Notes: generated from the sequence alone by a model not told the origin. A stretch of DNA of 17,230 nt from Clostridiales bacterium UBA3259 (GCA_002362625.1 DEUP01000015.1:1-17230); one strand, 5' to 3'; positions 6,626 to 15,764 are shown, counted from the stretch's first letter. Program-made: numbers and translations.

Positions 6626-7584
6626 ATATTTCTGTTTTTGACTTTCACTGTGACACGGCCCTGAAAATGCTGGATGAAAAAATGAATCCGGTGAGGGAGC
6701 TGCGGCAAAATCAGGGGCATATTGACCTGATCCGGGCCTCCAAACTGGCAGGCTACGCCCAGTGCTTTGCCTGCTTTACCACGCCCTTTATGGAGCGGCG
6801 CGGTGTTTCTCCCGTCCTGGCCTTTCAAAGAGAGCTGAGCAACCTTCAAAGGGAGCTTGAAAAGAACGCGTGCTTGATTTCTCTGGCAAAAACCCCGGCG
6901 GAGATTTTGGAAAACCGGGATAAGGGGATCATGTCCGCAATCCTGACCCTGGAGGGTACGGCGGGGATTGAGTATGATCCCGAACGGCTGCCGGAAATGT
7001 GGGACACTGGCTTTCGGATCACCAGCCTGGGCTGGAATGAAAAAAACCCGCTCACCGGCTCCCATGTCACCGGCGGCGGCCTGACTGACCGTGGCGCGGC
7101 GTATGTAAAACAGGCGCAGAGCCTGGGAATGCTCATCGATGTGAGCCACATCAGCGACGAAGGCTTTTGGGATATTATGAAGATCACCCAGGGGCCGGTT
7201 ATCGCGACCCATTCCAACAGCCGTCAGGTTTGGAACAACAGCCGGAATCTGACCGACGATATGTTCCGCGCCATTGTGGAAACCGGCGGCGTAGCGGGGT
7301 ACAATGCCTGTGACGAATTTACGGGAGAAAAACCGACCCTGGATACTGCGTGTGATCACATTTTCCACTTCCTGGAGCTGGATCCAACGGGGAATCATAT
7401 GGCACTGGGCGGCGACCTGGACGGTATTTCCGGAATGCCGGAGGGGTTCCGGGGCGTGGAAAGCTGGCCGGCGCTGGCGGATCGTCTCCTTGCGCGGGGC
7501 TTGCGTGAAGAGATGCTACATAACCTTTATTGGAACAATGCCATGGGAGTGATGGAACGTGCTGTATGTAACCACCCGGGATGA
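6622..7584 (+). CDS. Membrane dipeptidase-type peptidase (M19 family)
   Basis: Zinc peptidase of the M19 (renal dipeptidase) family, which hydrolyses dipeptides, often with a D-residue at the C-terminal position. Metal-binding positions are intact: FHCDT (8-12) with His9 and Asp11, Glu111 in LTLEGT, His176 in DVSH, His197 in ATHSNS, and the GGDLDG segment (263-268). The length of 320 is normal. I see no signal peptide, so it should be cytoplasmic despite the family name. AGAGGA (6607-6612) supports this start. The gene overlaps yraN by 4 bases and the next gene by 26. Its substrate is not determined by sequence; peptide or cell-wall dipeptide recycling are possibilities. Confidence 0.93.
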   Translation: MNISVFDFHCDTALKMLDEKMNPVRELRQNQGHIDLIRASKLAGYAQCFACFTTPFMERRGVSPVLAFQRELSNLQRELEKNACLISLAKTPAEILENRDKGIMSAILTLEGTAGIEYDPERLPEMWDTGFRITSLGWNEKNPLTGSHVTGGGLTDRGAAYVKQAQSLGMLIDVSHISDEGFWDIMKITQGPVIATHSNSRQVWNNSRNLTDDMFRAIVETGGVAGYNACDEFTGEKPTLDTACDHIFHFLELDPTGNHMALGGDLDGISGMPEGFRGVESWPALADRLLARGLREEMLHNLYWNNAMGVMERAVCNHPG

Positions 7585-8569
7585 ACAGGAAGTCTATACC
7601 GCATACCGTGCCCTGCACGAAAGCCGCAGCGGGAATGGGGGACTGTACCTGCCCTTTAAAGCTCCGGACTTCAGTCCGGAGGAACTGGACGGCCTTCTCA
7701 GCAATTCCTTCCACAAGTGCGTGGCAGAGGTGCTGAATCTCCTTTTTCCGGTGAAGCTGACGGGCGTGGACGTGGAATTTGCCATTGGACGCAAGTCGGT
7801 GCTGCTAAAAAGCCTGGGGCGGCGTGCCATCATGGCGGAGGCCTGGCACAACCCGGAGGGAGAATATGCCTATCTGGAAAATCGGCTGACAAGGCTTATG
7901 CTTCAAGAGGACAGCGCACCCGGGAACTGGGTTCGGATTGCCATTCGCACTGCGGTATGGTTTGGATTATTCGCGGAGCTGCGGCAGGCCGGTTTCACGG
8001 AAAAAATGGATGTGAGCGTGGTGTCCGGCGACTTTGCCGCCCCAATCAGCGCCTGGTACGCGAAGCAATGGGGACTGCCCATAGGAAGGATTATCTGCTG
8101 CTGCAATGAAAACAGTGCCCTGTGGGAGCTGTTCCGATACGGACAGATGCGCACGGACACGGTAAGCGTCCCCACGGCGACTCCGGAGGCGGATATTACC
8201 ACTCCCACGGATCTGGAACGGCTGATCTATGCCAGCGGCGGCGCGATTGAGACCAGACGTTATCTGGAAGCGGTTCGGCTGGGCAGGCCCTACCGTGCTC
8301 CGGAGGAGCTGCTGAAGGGGCAGGGTATGTACGTCAGCGTCATCAGCGGCCAACGGATGATGCAGACCATTCCCAGCGTGTACCGTACCCACGGCCATCT
8401 CCTGTCTCCCTATGGCGCTCTGGCCTATGCGGGCCTGCTTGACTACCGCGCTATAGCGGACGCGCCCAGAAACGGCCTGGTATTGGAGGAGAGAAGCCCT
8501 CTGAGAGACGAGAGCACCGTGGCGGAGGCTTTGGGCGTGGATGCGAAAAGCGTCAAGGACTATCTATAG
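7559..8569 (+). CDS. Shortened threonine-synthase-like protein lacking the PLP-lysine region
   Basis: 336 residues, against roughly 430-500 for threonine synthase. The N-terminus (MLYVTTR, then GGLYLP at 27-32) resembles the opening of ThrC. From about 123 to the end it again follows ThrC: NWVRI (123-127), VSVVSGDFA (152-160) in place of the usual SVPTGNFG, AKQWGLPIGRIIC (168-180), NENSALWELFRYG (183-195), ADITTPTDLERL (211-222), and VYRTHGHLLSPYGALAY (274-290) where ThrC has a VYE..GYLLDPHTAVA-like stretch. The central part with FHGPTLAFKD (PLP lysine) and TSGDTG is absent; about 45 unrelated residues (77-121) replace it. It is therefore unlikely to be an active threonine synthase. The frame is intact, so it is not simply decaying. 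It starts with GTG, overlaps the dipeptidase by 26 bases and is followed 14 bases later by a phosphoesterase. The ThrC relationship is recognised from motif order; the function is unknown. Confidence 0.8.
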   Translation: MLYVTTRDEQEVYTAYRALHESRSGNGGLYLPFKAPDFSPEELDGLLSNSFHKCVAEVLNLLFPVKLTGVDVEFAIGRKSVLLKSLGRRAIMAEAWHNPEGEYAYLENRLTRLMLQEDSAPGNWVRIAIRTAVWFGLFAELRQAGFTEKMDVSVVSGDFAAPISAWYAKQWGLPIGRIICCCNENSALWELFRYGQMRTDTVSVPTATPEADITTPTDLERLIYASGGAIETRRYLEAVRLGRPYRAPEELLKGQGMYVSVISGQRMMQTIPSVYRTHGHLLSPYGALAYAGLLDYRAIADAPRNGLVLEERSPLRDESTVAEALGVDAKSVKDYL

Positions 8570-8583
8570 AAACGAGGTGGGCT

Positions 8584-9273
8584 ATGGCCTTGTATGCCAT
8601 TGGAGACCTGCACCTATGCCTGGGAGCGCCCAAGCCCATGGATGTGTTCGGCGGCGCGTGGGTGGGGTATATGGAAAAGCTGAAGGACGGCCTGTCGGTC
8701 ATTGGCCCGGAGGATACTACGGTTTTGCTGGGAGATCTGAGCTGGGCCCTGGATCTTGAGGGTGCGGCGGCGGATTTTTCCTGGATCAATCAGATCCCGG
8801 GACGGAAAATCCTCCTGAAGGGAAACCATGACTATTGGTGGAGCACTGCCGCGAAATTCAGTCAATTCTGTGCCCGGCAGGGGTTTCAAGAGCTGAAGCT
8901 GCTGAATAACAACTGCTATGAGTATGAAAATTTCGCCATCTGCGGCACCCGGGGCTGGTTCTTCGAGGAAGAGCGATCCGGCACTCACGATGAAAAAGTG
9001 TTTAAACGAGAGCTGCTTCGGCTGGAAGCTTCCTTAAAAGCGGCAGGGGACAGGCAGAAGCTGGTGTTTCTCCACTATCCACCCAGGTATCGGGGCTATG
9101 AGTGCCCGGAGATTCTCGCGCTGCTGAAGCAGTATGAGGTTCGCCGCTGCTTTTACGGCCATCTGCACGGAGGAAGCCACAAGCTTGCCATGGAAGGAAT
9201 CTGGGACGGAGTGGAATTCCGTCTCGTTTCGGCCGATTATTTGAATTTTAAACCCTACCGTGTAATTTCATAA
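8584..9273 (+). CDS. Calcineurin-like metallophosphoesterase
   Basis: Cytoplasmic two-metal phosphoesterase of the calcineurin-like superfamily. All metal motifs are present in order: DLH (8-10), GDLSW (50-54), GNHD (80-83), HYPP (164-167) and GHLHG (192-196). Length is 229 residues. Members of this superfamily act on nucleotides, cyclic nucleotides, phosphoproteins or nucleic acids, and the sequence alone does not choose between them. GAGGTGG (8574-8580) lies just before the ATG. It is the last gene of the operon; no clear terminator follows before the tig promoter, so readthrough into tig is possible. Confidence 0.9.
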   Translation: MALYAIGDLHLCLGAPKPMDVFGGAWVGYMEKLKDGLSVIGPEDTTVLLGDLSWALDLEGAAADFSWINQIPGRKILLKGNHDYWWSTAAKFSQFCARQGFQELKLLNNNCYEYENFAICGTRGWFFEEERSGTHDEKVFKRELLRLEASLKAAGDRQKLVFLHYPPRYRGYECPEILALLKQYEVRRCFYGHLHGGSHKLAMEGIWDGVEFRLVSADYLNFKPYRVIS

Positions 9274-9293
9274 AAGAATTTTCAAGAAAAGTA

Positions 9294-9322
9294 TGGACAA
9301 ATGGCACTTATTTTGATAGAAT
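9294..9322 (+). promoter_or_regulatory. Promoter of the tig-clp-lon cluster
   Basis: -35 TGGACA (9294-9299) and -10 TAGAAT (9317-9322) lie 17 bases apart, with extended -10 TGA at 9314-9316. Transcription would start near 9329, leaving a leader of about 60 bases. The leader includes an imperfect hairpin TGGTTT (9349-9354)/AAACCA (9363-9368) just upstream of the ribosome binding site. I found no CtsR or HrcA (CIRCE) operator in this region. Confidence 0.75.
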
Positions 9323-9387
9323 AGTTCGGCTATATAAAATAGATAAAATGGTTTCACTGCGCAAACCAATTTAGGAGGATTATAGAA

Positions 9388-10689
9388 ATGAACGTTAAGA
9401 GCACGGAAAGAAACGGCAACGAGACTACCATCGTGGTCGAGATCGACAAGGAGCTGATGGAGTCCGGTGTCAACAAGGCTTACATGAAGGCCCGCAAGAA
9501 TATCCAGATTCCTGGCTTCCGTAAGGGCAAGGCTCCCCGGAAAATGATTGAGGCCATGTATGGCGCTCATGTTTTCTATGAAGACGGCCTGGAAGAGATC
9601 TTCCCTGAGGTTTATGATTTTGCCGTTGTGAAGCAGGAGCTGAAGGCCATTGGCCGTCCCAGCCTGACGGATATGCAGATCAGCGATGACGGGATTGTCA
9701 CCCTGACCCTGACCACAGAGGTCTATCCTGAGGTCACCCTGGGTCAGTATAAGGGCCTGGAAGTGGAGAAGGCGGAGGTTTCCGTTTCTGATGCCCAGGT
9801 TCAGGCAGAGCTTGACCGGATGGCTGAGAACGTCGCGTCCACGGAAGTGGTGGATCGGGCGGCCCAGATGGACGACACCGCCAACATCGACTTTGAGGGC
9901 TTTGACAATGGTGTTCCCTTCGAGGGCGGCAAGGGCGACAATTTCGACCTGAAGCTTGGCTCCGGACAGTTTGTCCCCGGCTTTGAGGAGCAGATCGTGG
10001 GCATGGTCGCCGGTGACGAAAAGGACATCGACATTACCTTCCCTGAGGACTATCATGCCGAGCTGGCCGGTAAGAGCGTTGTCTTCCATGTGAAGCTGAA
10101 TAAGGTCACCGTTACCAACGTACCCGCTCAGGACGATGAGTTCGCCAAGGATGTTTCCGAGTTTGACACCCTGGAAGAGCTGAAGGCCGACATCCGCAAT
10201 AAGGCTATGGAGCAGGCTGAAAAGCAGGCGAATTCTGCCTTTGAGCAGGCCGCTGTGGAAAAGGCCGCGGAGAACACCACCGTGGATATGCCCAAGGCTC
10301 TGGTGGAGTCTGAGCTGGACACCCAGATGGAGCGCTTCGCTTATCAGCTCCAGATGAGCGGCTATTCCATGGAGCAGTACGCCAAGATGATGGGCGGCGA
10401 TGTCAACACCATGCGCAACGCCTTCCGTCCCACCGCTGAAAAGCAGGCGAAGATCAGTGTCACTCTGGAAAAAATTGTGGAAGTGGAGAACATCACTGTT
10501 TCCGACGAGGAGATTGAGGCCGAGCTGCAGTCTCTGGCCGACCAGTACAAGCTGGAGCTGGAGAAGGTCAAGGAAATGGTGCCCATGGAGGAGATCACCG
10601 GCAGCCTAACCACCCGGAAGGCCGCCAAGGTCATCACCGATTCCGCTGTTGCCGTGGCTCCCAAGGCTGAGGAAAAGACCGAAGCTTAA
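9388..10689 (+). CDS. tig: Trigger factor (ribosome-bound chaperone)
   Basis: Chaperone and peptidyl-prolyl isomerase that docks at the ribosome exit tunnel and shelters nascent chains. The ribosome-binding signature GFRKGKAP (43-50) is present in the N-terminal domain, the FKBP-type isomerase domain spans about 155-240 (with GSGQFVPGFEEQIVG at 191-205), and a long helical C-terminal substrate domain follows to 433. The length is normal. TAGGAGG (9372-9378) precedes the ATG by 9 bases. It is the first gene of the cluster with clpP, clpX and lon, a usual Firmicute arrangement. The tail is rich in A, E and K, as often seen in this protein. Confidence 0.98.
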   Translation: MNVKSTERNGNETTIVVEIDKELMESGVNKAYMKARKNIQIPGFRKGKAPRKMIEAMYGAHVFYEDGLEEIFPEVYDFAVVKQELKAIGRPSLTDMQISDDGIVTLTLTTEVYPEVTLGQYKGLEVEKAEVSVSDAQVQAELDRMAENVASTEVVDRAAQMDDTANIDFEGFDNGVPFEGGKGDNFDLKLGSGQFVPGFEEQIVGMVAGDEKDIDITFPEDYHAELAGKSVVFHVKLNKVTVTNVPAQDDEFAKDVSEFDTLEELKADIRNKAMEQAEKQANSAFEQAAVEKAAENTTVDMPKALVESELDTQMERFAYQLQMSGYSMEQYAKMMGGDVNTMRNAFRPTAEKQAKISVTLEKIVEVENITVSDEEIEAELQSLADQYKLELEKVKEMVPMEEITGSLTTRKAAKVITDSAVAVAPKAEEKTEA

Positions 10690-10774
10690 TCGATACCTTT
10701 GCCCCAAGCAGGAATAACCTTCCTCCGCAATGGTTAAGATGTGTTATACCCACCCATTGAAAGGAGACATTCTC

Positions 10775-11356
10775 ATGAGTTTAGTACCTTATGTTGTTGA
10801 GCAGACCAGCCGCGGTGAACGCAGCTATGACATTTTTTCCCGTCTGCTGAATGACCGCATTATTTTCCTGTCCGAAGAGGTCAATGATACCACGGCCTCT
10901 CTGGTGGTGGCCCAGCTTCTGTATCTGGAAGCCCAGGACCCTGACAAGGATATCCAGTTCTATATCAACAGTCCCGGCGGCAGCGTCACCGCGGGTATGG
11001 CCATCTACGATACCATGCAGTACATCAAGTGTGATGTTGCCACCATTTGTGTGGGCATGGCCGCTTCCATGGGCGCCTTCCTGCTCAGTGCCGGCACCAG
11101 GGGCAAGCGTATGGCGCTGCCCAACGCGGAAATCATGATTCATCAGCCTTCTGCCGGCACCCAGGGCCAGATCACGGACATGGCGATCCACCTGAAGCGG
11201 TTGGAGACCATCAAAAAGCGGATGAACCGGATCCTGGCGGACAACACCGGCAGAAGCGTGGAGGAAGTTACCAACGCCTGTGAGCGTGATAACTTTATGT
11301 CCGCGGAGGAGGCCAAGGCCTTCGGCCTGATTGACCGGATACTGGAACACCATTAA
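10775..11356 (+). CDS. clpP: ATP-dependent Clp protease proteolytic subunit
   Basis: Serine peptidase that forms the tetradecameric chamber of ClpXP. From the start at 10775 ([10 protein letters not shown]) the protein has 193 residues, with the triad at Ser98 (GMAASMG), His123 (MIHQP) and Asp172 (ERDNF), the usual family numbering. AAAGGAGA (10760-10767) decides this start; the frame is open upstream to 10730, but that extension lacks a ribosome site and does not match the family. It lies 85 bases after tig and 30 bases before clpX. The gap to tig contains no strong promoter or terminator, so cotranscription with tig is likely. Confidence 0.98.
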   Translation: MSLVPYVVEQTSRGERSYDIFSRLLNDRIIFLSEEVNDTTASLVVAQLLYLEAQDPDKDIQFYINSPGGSVTAGMAIYDTMQYIKCDVATICVGMAASMGAFLLSAGTRGKRMALPNAEIMIHQPSAGTQGQITDMAIHLKRLETIKKRMNRILADNTGRSVEEVTNACERDNFMSAEEAKAFGLIDRILEHH

Positions 11357-11386
11357 AGACAAAGAAAGAATTGAGGTACCAGGTTC

Positions 11387-12646
11387 ATGCCTAAAAAACC
11401 GGAGCAGACCATTCGCTGCAGCTTCTGCGGTAAGCGGGAGGGCCAGGTTTCCAGGCTGATTGCCGGAAACGGTGTCTATATTTGCAGCGATTGCGTGGCT
11501 GCCTGCACGGATTTACTGCGGGATGAATACGACATGGGGCCGGTGGAAGCCGTTGAGGCACCGGAAAAGCTCCCTGTCCCGGCAGAGATCAAAGCATTTA
11601 TGGACCGCTATATCATCGGACAGGACGACGCCAAGGTCGCCCTGTCTGTAGCGGTATACAATCACTATAAGCGGATCTACTATGGCGCCAATACCGATGT
11701 GGAACTGCAAAAGAGCAACATTTTGTTAATCGGGCCTACAGGCAGCGGCAAGACCCTCTTTGCCCAGACTCTGGCGCGGATTCTGAACGTGCCCTTTGCC
11801 ATTGCGGACGCGACCACGCTGACGGAAGCCGGCTATGTGGGCGACGATGTGGAAAATATCCTGGTTCGTCTCCTTCAGGCGGCGGACTTCGATGTGGAGC
11901 GTGCCCAGCGGGGCATTATCTACATCGATGAAATGGATAAGATCGCCCGGAAGAGCGAAAATACCTCCATTACCCGGGACGTATCCGGCGAAGGCGTTCA
12001 GCAAGCGCTGCTGAAGATCCTGGAAGGTACTGTTTCCAACGTTCCTCCCCAGGGTGGCAGAAAGCATCCCCAGCAGGAGACCATCCCCGTGGACACAACA
12101 AACATCCTGTTTATCTGCGGCGGCGCCTTTGACGGCCTGGATAAGATCATCGAAAAGCGGACAGACAAGAGCGCCATTGGCTTTGACGCGCCGGTGAACA
12201 GCAAGAAAAAGCGGGACGTGGGGAGCATCCTGAGTCAGGTGGAGCCTCATGACCTGCTGAAGTTCGGCATCATCCCGGAGCTGGTGGGCCGTATGCCGGC
12301 TATCACCACGCTGCAGAGCCTGACCCAGAACGATCTGGTTCGGATCCTGGTGGAGCCGAAGAACGCTTTGACCAAGCAGTATCAGGCACTGCTGGAAATG
12401 GACGGCGTGGCGCTGGACATTACCGATGAGGCTCTGCTGCTGATTGCCCAAAAGGCATTGGATCGGCAGATCGGCGCCCGAGGACTGCGGGCTATTTTGG
12501 AGAAGGTCATGACCAGCATTATGTTCCTGATTCCCTCCGATCTGTCCATCAAAAAGGTAATTGTCACACCGGAGGCCGTAGAGGGCGGAAGCCCCACGAT
12601 CCTTCGGGATCCCGCCCATCCCAGAGAGAAGTCTCTCGGGAAATAA
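11387..12646 (+). CDS. clpX: ATP-dependent Clp protease ATP-binding subunit ClpX
   Basis: AAA+ hexameric unfoldase that recognises tagged or specific substrates and threads them into ClpP. The N-terminal zinc domain has Cys11, Cys14, Cys33 and Cys36. Walker A is GPTGSGKT (116-123), Walker B IIYIDE (177-182), pore loop GYVG (149-152), second pore loop around GGRKH (223-227), the ClpP-docking loop IGF (264-266), and the sensor-2 region GARGLR (363-368). The 419-residue length is normal. TGAGGT (11372-11377) precedes the ATG by 9 bases. The last codons contain a hairpin (CCCAGAGA/TCTCTCGGG, 12620-12640), and an intrinsic terminator follows within 27 bases. Confidence 0.98.
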   Translation: MPKKPEQTIRCSFCGKREGQVSRLIAGNGVYICSDCVAACTDLLRDEYDMGPVEAVEAPEKLPVPAEIKAFMDRYIIGQDDAKVALSVAVYNHYKRIYYGANTDVELQKSNILLIGPTGSGKTLFAQTLARILNVPFAIADATTLTEAGYVGDDVENILVRLLQAADFDVERAQRGIIYIDEMDKIARKSENTSITRDVSGEGVQQALLKILEGTVSNVPPQGGRKHPQQETIPVDTTNILFICGGAFDGLDKIIEKRTDKSAIGFDAPVNSKKKRDVGSILSQVEPHDLLKFGIIPELVGRMPAITTLQSLTQNDLVRILVEPKNALTKQYQALLEMDGVALDITDEALLLIAQKALDRQIGARGLRAILEKVMTSIMFLIPSDLSIKKVIVTPEAVEGGSPTILRDPAHPREKSLGK

Positions 12647-12672
12647 CAGAATTTTCACGCAGGAATCGCAAT

Positions 12673-12700
12673 AGGGGGTAGTGCGTCTACCCCCTTTTTT
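12673..12700 (+). terminator. Intrinsic terminator between clpX and lon
   Basis: AGGGGGTAG (12673-12681) and CTACCCCCT (12687-12695) form a perfect GC-rich 9-base stem with a 5-base loop, followed by TTTTT (12696-12700). The ribosome binding site of lon (AAAGGAGG, 12703-12710) begins only 3 bases after the T run, leaving no room for a promoter between them. Confidence 0.9.
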
Positions 12701-12719
12701 CTAAAGGAGGGGTCGTCCC

Positions 12720-15122
12720 TTGAGCGAAATTATGTATGCAAAGCAAATGCCCGTACTGGCCCTTCGCGGTCTGGCAGTTTTCCCGGAACAGACCGTTCAT
12801 TTTGATATAGGCCGGAATAAGTCTGTCCTGGCTTTGGAGGCTGCCATGAAGCAGGATCAAACCCTGTTCCTGGTGCCCCAGAAGGATCTGCTGGTGGATG
12901 ATCCGAAGCTGGGAGATCTGTGTGCCGTGGGTACCGTGGCCAAAATCAAGCAGATTCTTAGGCCCCAGGGAGAGAGCTACCAGGTGCTGGTAAAGGGTAT
13001 CTGCCGCGGCAGGATCACGGAAATGAGCCAGAGTGAGCCGTTCCTCAGCGGCATTGTGGAGGCTGTGCCCATCCAGCAGGTGCAGGACAGCCCCAGGCTT
13101 AGGGCCCTGCGGCGGGAGATTCTTTCCCTGTACGCGGTGTATCTGCAAATGTCTGAGCATCCCGCTCAGACCATCCAGCTTCGGATGATGGCAAGCGATG
13201 ACAGCGGCTTCCTGGCGGATTCCGTTGCCCAGAATTCCGGTATGGATATTCGGGATAAGATTAAGCTTCTGTGCCAGCTGAACCCTGCCACCCGGCTGGA
13301 AAACGCCGTCAGGCTTCTTCGGCAGGAGGTAGAGATTCTCCGCATGGAGGCCGGAATCCAGGAAAAGACCAAGGCTGTGTTGGATCAGAATCAGCGGGAC
13401 TACTATCTGCGGGAGCAGATGAAGGTCATCCGGGAAGAGCTGGGGGAAGAGGAGGACGAGAACGAAGCTGAGGAATATATCCATCAGATTTACGCCCTGC
13501 ACCTTCCCGAGGAATCGGAAAAAAAGCTGATAAAGGACGTGGAGCGGCTGAAAAAGCAGCCCTTCGGATCCTCCGAGGGCGCCGTTCTGCGCAACTATTT
13601 AGATACGGTTTTGGAGCTTCCTTGGAACGAAAAAACCAGGGAGCGGGTGGATGTGGCCGCGGCCAGGAAGACCCTGGAGCACGACCACTTTGGCCTGGAA
13701 AAGGTGAAGGAGCGGATTCTGGAGACCATTGCCGTGCGGCAGACTGCTCCGGAAATGCCGCCCCAGATTCTGTGCCTGGTCGGCCCTCCCGGTGTGGGCA
13801 AGACCTCCATTTCCTATTCCATTGCCAGATGCCTGAATCGAAAAATGGCCCGGATTTCCCTGGGCGGTGTCCACGATGAGGCGGACATCCGGGGACACCG
13901 GAAGACCTATGTAGGCGCTATGCCCGGGCGGATCATGACGGCTATGATTCAGGCCGGGAGCAAAAATCCGGTGCTGCTGCTGGACGAAATTGACAAGATG
14001 GGTTCCGACTATCGGGGTGATCCCAGTGCCGCGCTGCTGGAGGTTCTGGACGCGGAGCAAAACCATACCTACCGGGATCACTATGTGGAAATTCCCTTTG
14101 ATCTGTCCGATGTGCTGTTTATCACCACGGCCAATACCTTGGACACGGTCCCCCGGCCGCTTCTTGATCGTATGGAGATCATTGAGCTTGGCTCCTATAC
14201 CGATGAAGAGAAGCTGATGATTGCCAAGAATCATCTGCTGCCCAAGCAGATGAAAAAACATGGCCTGAAAAAAAGTCAGCTTCGAGTCACCGATGATGCC
14301 ATTCGGGAGATCATTTCCTGCTACACCCGGGAATCCGGTGTGCGGAATCTGGAACGCAGCTTCGCTGAGATCTGCCGGAAGACGGCTATGATCTTGACCA
14401 CTCAGGAGACACCCAAACGGGTGACGGTTACGGGAAGCAGCCTGGAAGAATACCTTGGGGTTCGCAAGTATCTGCCGGATCGCCTGCCCTGCACCGACCA
14501 GGTGGGACTTGTAACGGGACTTGCCTGGACAAGCGTGGGCGGCGAGACCCTGGAAGTGGAAGTGGGTGTTATGGATGGGTCCGGCAAGCTGGAGCTTACC
14601 GGCAATCTGGGCGACGTGATGAAGGAATCTGCCCACGCCGCGCTCAGCTATATCCGCTCCAACGCCCAGAGGCTGGGCGTGCCTCAGGACTTCTATAAAA
14701 CCAAGGACATCCATGTTCACTTCCCCGAGGGCGCTGTGCCAAAGGACGGGCCCTCCGCCGGTGTCACAGTGTGTACCGCCATGGTGTCCGCGCTGACCAA
14801 TACCACCGTCCGTCGGGACATTGCCATGACCGGAGAGATATCCCTACGGGGTCGTGTGCTCCGCATCGGCGGCTTGAAGGAAAAAACCATGGCCGCCCTG
14901 CGGCATGGGGTTCGTACCGTCATAATCCCCAAGGACAATGAGCGGGATCTGGAAGAGATTGACCAGACCGTTCGGCATCAGCTGAACTTCATCAGCGCCC
15001 AGACCGTGGACACGGTGCTGGAAGCGGCGCTGAACCACCGTACGGAGGTGGATCCCACAATCCTGGCGGATATCCCCAAGGACGTTCCCCAGAAAATCCG
15101 CAAGCCTGAGCTGCGGCAGTAA
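12720..15122 (+). CDS. lon: ATP-dependent protease Lon
   Basis: Homo-oligomeric AAA+ protease that degrades misfolded and short-lived regulatory proteins. The N-terminal substrate-recognition domain spans about 9-205, followed by a coiled-coil-like segment (about 210-260) and the AAA+ module with Walker A GPPGVGKT (355-362) and Walker B LLLDEID (419-425). The peptidase domain carries the Ser-Lys dyad, Ser679 in PKDGPSAG (674-681) and Lys722 in GGLKEK (717-722), the same numbers as in E. coli Lon. The length of 800 is normal for LonA. The start is TTG, chosen because AAAGGAGG lies 9 bases upstream; an ATG at 12732 is 21 bases away. A terminator directly precedes its ribosome site. No separate lonB is present between clpX and lon, unlike in Bacillus. 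Confidence 0.97.
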   Translation: MSEIMYAKQMPVLALRGLAVFPEQTVHFDIGRNKSVLALEAAMKQDQTLFLVPQKDLLVDDPKLGDLCAVGTVAKIKQILRPQGESYQVLVKGICRGRITEMSQSEPFLSGIVEAVPIQQVQDSPRLRALRREILSLYAVYLQMSEHPAQTIQLRMMASDDSGFLADSVAQNSGMDIRDKIKLLCQLNPATRLENAVRLLRQEVEILRMEAGIQEKTKAVLDQNQRDYYLREQMKVIREELGEEEDENEAEEYIHQIYALHLPEESEKKLIKDVERLKKQPFGSSEGAVLRNYLDTVLELPWNEKTRERVDVAAARKTLEHDHFGLEKVKERILETIAVRQTAPEMPPQILCLVGPPGVGKTSISYSIARCLNRKMARISLGGVHDEADIRGHRKTYVGAMPGRIMTAMIQAGSKNPVLLLDEIDKMGSDYRGDPSAALLEVLDAEQNHTYRDHYVEIPFDLSDVLFITTANTLDTVPRPLLDRMEIIELGSYTDEEKLMIAKNHLLPKQMKKHGLKKSQLRVTDDAIREIISCYTRESGVRNLERSFAEICRKTAMILTTQETPKRVTVTGSSLEEYLGVRKYLPDRLPCTDQVGLVTGLAWTSVGGETLEVEVGVMDGSGKLELTGNLGDVMKESAHAALSYIRSNAQRLGVPQDFYKTKDIHVHFPEGAVPKDGPSAGVTVCTAMVSALTNTTVRRDIAMTGEISLRGRVLRIGGLKEKTMAALRHGVRTVIIPKDNERDLEEIDQTVRHQLNFISAQTVDTVLEAALNHRTEVDPTILADIPKDVPQKIRKPELRQ

Positions 15123-15137
15123 GGAGTGGGCAGACGG

Positions 15138-15722
15138 ATGAATTTTCAAAATGTGGAATTTCTCATCTCCGCCGCTGCTCCCAAGGATTTTCCAAAGAAC
15201 CGTCTTCCGGAAATCGCCTTTGCGGGGAAGTCCAATGTGGGAAAATCCTCGGTAATCAACCGGCTTTTGCAGCGAAAGAACTTTGCCAGGGTAGGAGACA
15301 AGCCAGGGAAGACCATCCATGTCAATTACTTTCTCCTGGATCGGAAATGCTATCTGGTCGATCTGCCCGGCTATGGCTTTGCCAAGGTCTCCCAGAGTGA
15401 AAAGGATCGCTGGGGAAAGCTGATGGAGGATTATTTCGCGGCGAACCGCATTGATCTGGGGGTTCTGATTGTGGACTACCGGCATCCGCCGACAAACAAT
15501 GACATCACCATGTCAAACTGGTTTTTGGAAAGCGGCTGTCCCTTTGTGGTGGTTGCCAACAAAATGGACAAGTTGAAAAAAAGCGAGCTGGAACCCAATC
15601 TGAAAACCATTCGGGAGGACCTGAGCCTTCCGGATAGCTACCCCATTATACCCTTCTCCGCTGAGAAAGGAAACGGCAGGGAAGAGCTGGTGCGGTACAT
15701 TCTTGCCGCGGTAAAGGAATAG
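15138..15722 (+). CDS. ysxC: Ribosome biogenesis GTPase YsxC/EngB
   Basis: Essential small GTPase of the TrmE-Era family that associates with the 50S subunit during assembly. Motifs in the 194-residue protein: G1 GKSNVGKSS (30-38), switch threonine in PGKT (56-59), G3 DLPGYGF (75-81), G4 NKMD (141-144), G5 FSAEKG (173-178). The start at ATG 15138 was chosen because AAGGAG (15121-15126) is then at a workable 11-base spacing. A longer GTG start at 15126 would coincide with the Shine-Dalgarno sequence itself. That sequence overlaps the lon stop codon, so translation is probably coupled to lon. A terminator follows directly. Confidence 0.96.
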   Translation: MNFQNVEFLISAAAPKDFPKNRLPEIAFAGKSNVGKSSVINRLLQRKNFARVGDKPGKTIHVNYFLLDRKCYLVDLPGYGFAKVSQSEKDRWGKLMEDYFAANRIDLGVLIVDYRHPPTNNDITMSNWFLESGCPFVVVANKMDKLKKSELEPNLKTIREDLSLPDSYPIIPFSAEKGNGREELVRYILAAVKE

Positions 15723-15725
15723 CAT

Positions 15726-15763
15726 AAACGGGAACAGACCTTTTGCGGTGCTGTTCCCGTTTT
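15726..15763 (+). terminator. Intrinsic terminator after ysxC
   Basis: AAACGGGAACAG (15726-15737) pairs perfectly with CTGTTCCCGTTT (15751-15762) around a 13-base loop, with TTTT at 15760-15763. It starts 3 bases after the ysxC stop and closes the tig-clp-lon-ysxC cluster. Confidence 0.92.
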
Positions 15764-15764
15764 G

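Noticed and set aside
9274..9387. Search for CtsR heptad repeats or a CIRCE element ahead of tig, and also ahead of clpP and lon
   Set aside because: No direct heptads or TTAGCACTC-type inverted repeat could be read in these gaps, so no heat-shock operator is claimed.
10730..10774. N-terminal extension of ClpP from an upstream in-frame start
   Set aside because: No ribosome site there, the extra residues do not match the family, and the start at 10775 gives the standard triad numbering with a good AAAGGAGA upstream.
13599..14720. Long minus-strand open frames inside tig, clpX and lon (up to 373 codons)
   Set aside because: They mirror the codon bias of well-identified plus-strand genes and show no recognisable domains or ribosome sites.
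15126..15137. GTG start for ysxC
   Set aside because: The GTG overlaps the only Shine-Dalgarno sequence; the ATG at 15138 has normal spacing and gives the usual YsxC N-terminus.
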